From assembly GCA_025782575.1 (NCBI GenBank), contig JALGYY010000028.1, positions 90,247 through 154,246 on the forward strand: 64,000 nucleotides of DNA, read 5' to 3'. The notes below the pieces were generated by a model. It made no database searches, was not told the DNA's origin, and worked only from the letters and a program-made list of their open reading frames with translations. The position numbers and the translations under genes were made by a program. Below, piece by piece: positions 62,909-64,000 of the stretch. Source of the stretch: a bacterium. GTDB lineage: Bacteria; Orphanbacterota; Orphanbacteria; Orphanbacterales; Orphanbacteraceae. Position 1 is the stretch's first letter; the number at the start of each line of letters is the position of its first letter.

Positions 62909-64000
62909 CTACCGCAAGACGACCGTCTTCTTCGTTACGATCTCTCCTCCAGCCTTGAGCCTGACGAAATAGATACCACTTCCGACCCTCTCCCCAGACT
63001 GGTTCTGGCCATTCCACTGGATCGTATATCGTCCTGCGAGTTTCGGCCCCGAGGCCAGGGTTCTCACAAGTCGGCCCTGGACGGAATAGACGTCGAGCTG
63101 AGTACTTGTGTTCGAAGGGAGACCGTATGAGATGGTGAGCGAAGAGCCGCTACCGTCACCCTGCCAGATACTGAGAGAGACATCCGTCAGATCTGCCGCC
63201 TTGGAGGGATCCGGATTATCATACGTCTGGTACAGACCGCGCGATACCAGCAGGAAATCCCGCGTCTTCCCAGAGGGTACAGGGGGAGCATCGAATGTCA
63301 GTAGTATGCTCTCTCCCGTCTCAAGAACGACACCGCTCTCATCCACTTCGGTAAGATTGTCCGAAACGTTCTTCAGCACCGAATGAGTCGCCGACCGCAC
63401 TTGCAGAGTCTCAACTACGACCGGATCTTGCGAGTCCCACACGAAGCTTACATCCGCCAGATCGTGTTTCGCGGTCCAGAAGAGCCTGATCCGAGGATCC
63501 GCTCGAAGGTTGTCGAGCTCTCCGGAAAGGTCTGTGATGTGAGAAGAGAAATTTTCCCGAGGATGGACCGCCTCGATCTCCCGCCAGCCACTGGCAGCGG
63601 CCGAATCGGGAACCTGTACGCGAATGGAGGGTTCTGCTTTTTGCCGGTTATTCTGGTTCAGTTCTCCGGTACAATGCTCGCTTACTTTTCCAAGCGGCCT
63701 CACAAAGTCACCCGGATCGAAGGTAAGCTCCAGGAAGTCGCCCACATCACCGGCATAGTAGTCCGGTGTGCCGGTTCTAAGGAGTGTCCCGACATCAGCC
63801 CCCACTTTGTCTCTTACCGAGAGCGGTTCTTTTTGGTCCCTGTATGTCAGGAGCCGGCCGGCTCCATCCCGGGTGAGCTGAATCCGGTCCGTCACAAAGG
63901 AGCTGTCACCCGAGCCGGAGAGGATCGTATTATCCTGGGCGAAGTCGGATCCGTTCCAGACATAGACATACGGGCAGCCTCCACCGCCGCCACAGTTGTT
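62909..64000 (-). CDS. Secreted protein with FlgD-like sorting domain, 5' end missing (window edge)
   Basis: The frame stays open to base 64000, so 363 C-terminal residues are present. The visible start is CGGGGGCPYVYVWNGSDFAQ, a Cys-Gly surface-protein pattern. Then DYYAGDVGDFLELTFDPGDF and beta-rich domains. The end (LDVYSVQGRLVRTLASGP, GSGIYFVRLKAGGEIVTKK) is the FlgD-like domain. The protein is probably secreted to the surface; function unknown. Confidence 0.78.
   Translation of the reverse strand, partial: NNCGGGGGCPYVYVWNGSDFAQDNTILSGSGDSSFVTDRIQLTRDGAGRLLTYRDQKEPLSVRDKVGADVGTLLRTGTPDYYAGDVGDFLELTFDPGDFVRPLGKVSEHCTGELNQNNRQKAEPSIRVQVPDSAAASGWREIEAVHPRENFSSHITDLSGELDNLRADPRIRLFWTAKHDLADVSFVWDSQDPVVVETLQVRSATHSVLKNVSDNLTEVDESGVVLETGESILLTFDAPPVPSGKTRDFLLVSRGLYQTYDNPDPSKAADLTDVSLSIWQGDGSGSSLTISYGLPSNTSTQLDVYSVQGRLVRTLASGPKLAGRYTIQWNGQNQSGERVGSGIYFVRLKAGGEIVTKKTVVLR

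Overview
The window is about 64 kb of dense bacterial chromosome of moderately high GC. No tRNA, rRNA, CRISPR array, prophage or intact insertion sequence was seen. The cell was diderm: there is a TonB-dependent receptor, an outer-membrane cytochrome-porin, a TolC/RND efflux system and several lipoproteins. Three secreted proteins end in the FlgD-like or Por-type sorting domain typical of the FCB supergroup and nearby candidate phyla (Eisenbacteria, Latescibacteria, Gemmatimonadota-like). With an NTT-HEAT nucleotide transporter homologue and an archaeal-type ProRS, this points to an uncultured FCB-type bacterium. The phylum is an inference.

Layout. 1-4.7 kb: a CotH-like protein cut by the window edge, then a VOC protein, an NTT-HEAT transporter and a cyclic-nucleotide-binding protein on the minus strand. 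4.9-12.6 kb: energy and carbon storage (ppx, ppk1, ppk2, cstA, glgC). 12.7-16.5 kb: a TerB/DnaJ protein, an esterase lipoprotein, a PLD-like protein and a SpoIIE-type phosphatase. 16.6-23.8 kb: a complete F1Fo ATP synthase operon (atpZ, atpI, atpBEFHAGDC) whose epsilon subunit lacks the usual C-terminal helices.

24.8-34.0 kb is the most unusual region. A PAS-LuxR regulator is followed by a Cyc2-like fused cytochrome-porin, a cupredoxin, a GltD-like FAD/Fe-S flavoprotein, Rieske, cytochrome b6, subunit IV, an eight-haem cytochrome c and a mono-haem cytochrome c. It reads as a path from the outer membrane through a bc-type complex to NAD(P), possibly for extracellular electron uptake. 34.1-41.0 kb is a Ni/Co-type efflux operon under an RcnR-like repressor, with a plausible operator inside its promoter.

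41.1-45.0 kb is a cobalamin-riboswitch operon holding btuB and a beta-propeller protein, resembling the BtuB-BtuG pair of Bacteroides but with a sorting domain in place of a lipid anchor. 45-54 kb holds secreted or membrane proteins (a C25-like protein, a P1-nuclease/PLC-like protein, an M19 dipeptidase, a dicarboxylate symporter) and a long protein I do not recognise. 54.4-64 kb holds a TPR protein, a HAD phosphatase, a TolB-like protein, Trm112, ProRS, a frameshifted HNH endonuclease gene, a histidine kinase and another sorting-domain protein cut by the window edge.

A palindromic repeat of about 64-72 bp occurs three times (23.8, 41.0 and 60.2 kb), always between genes.
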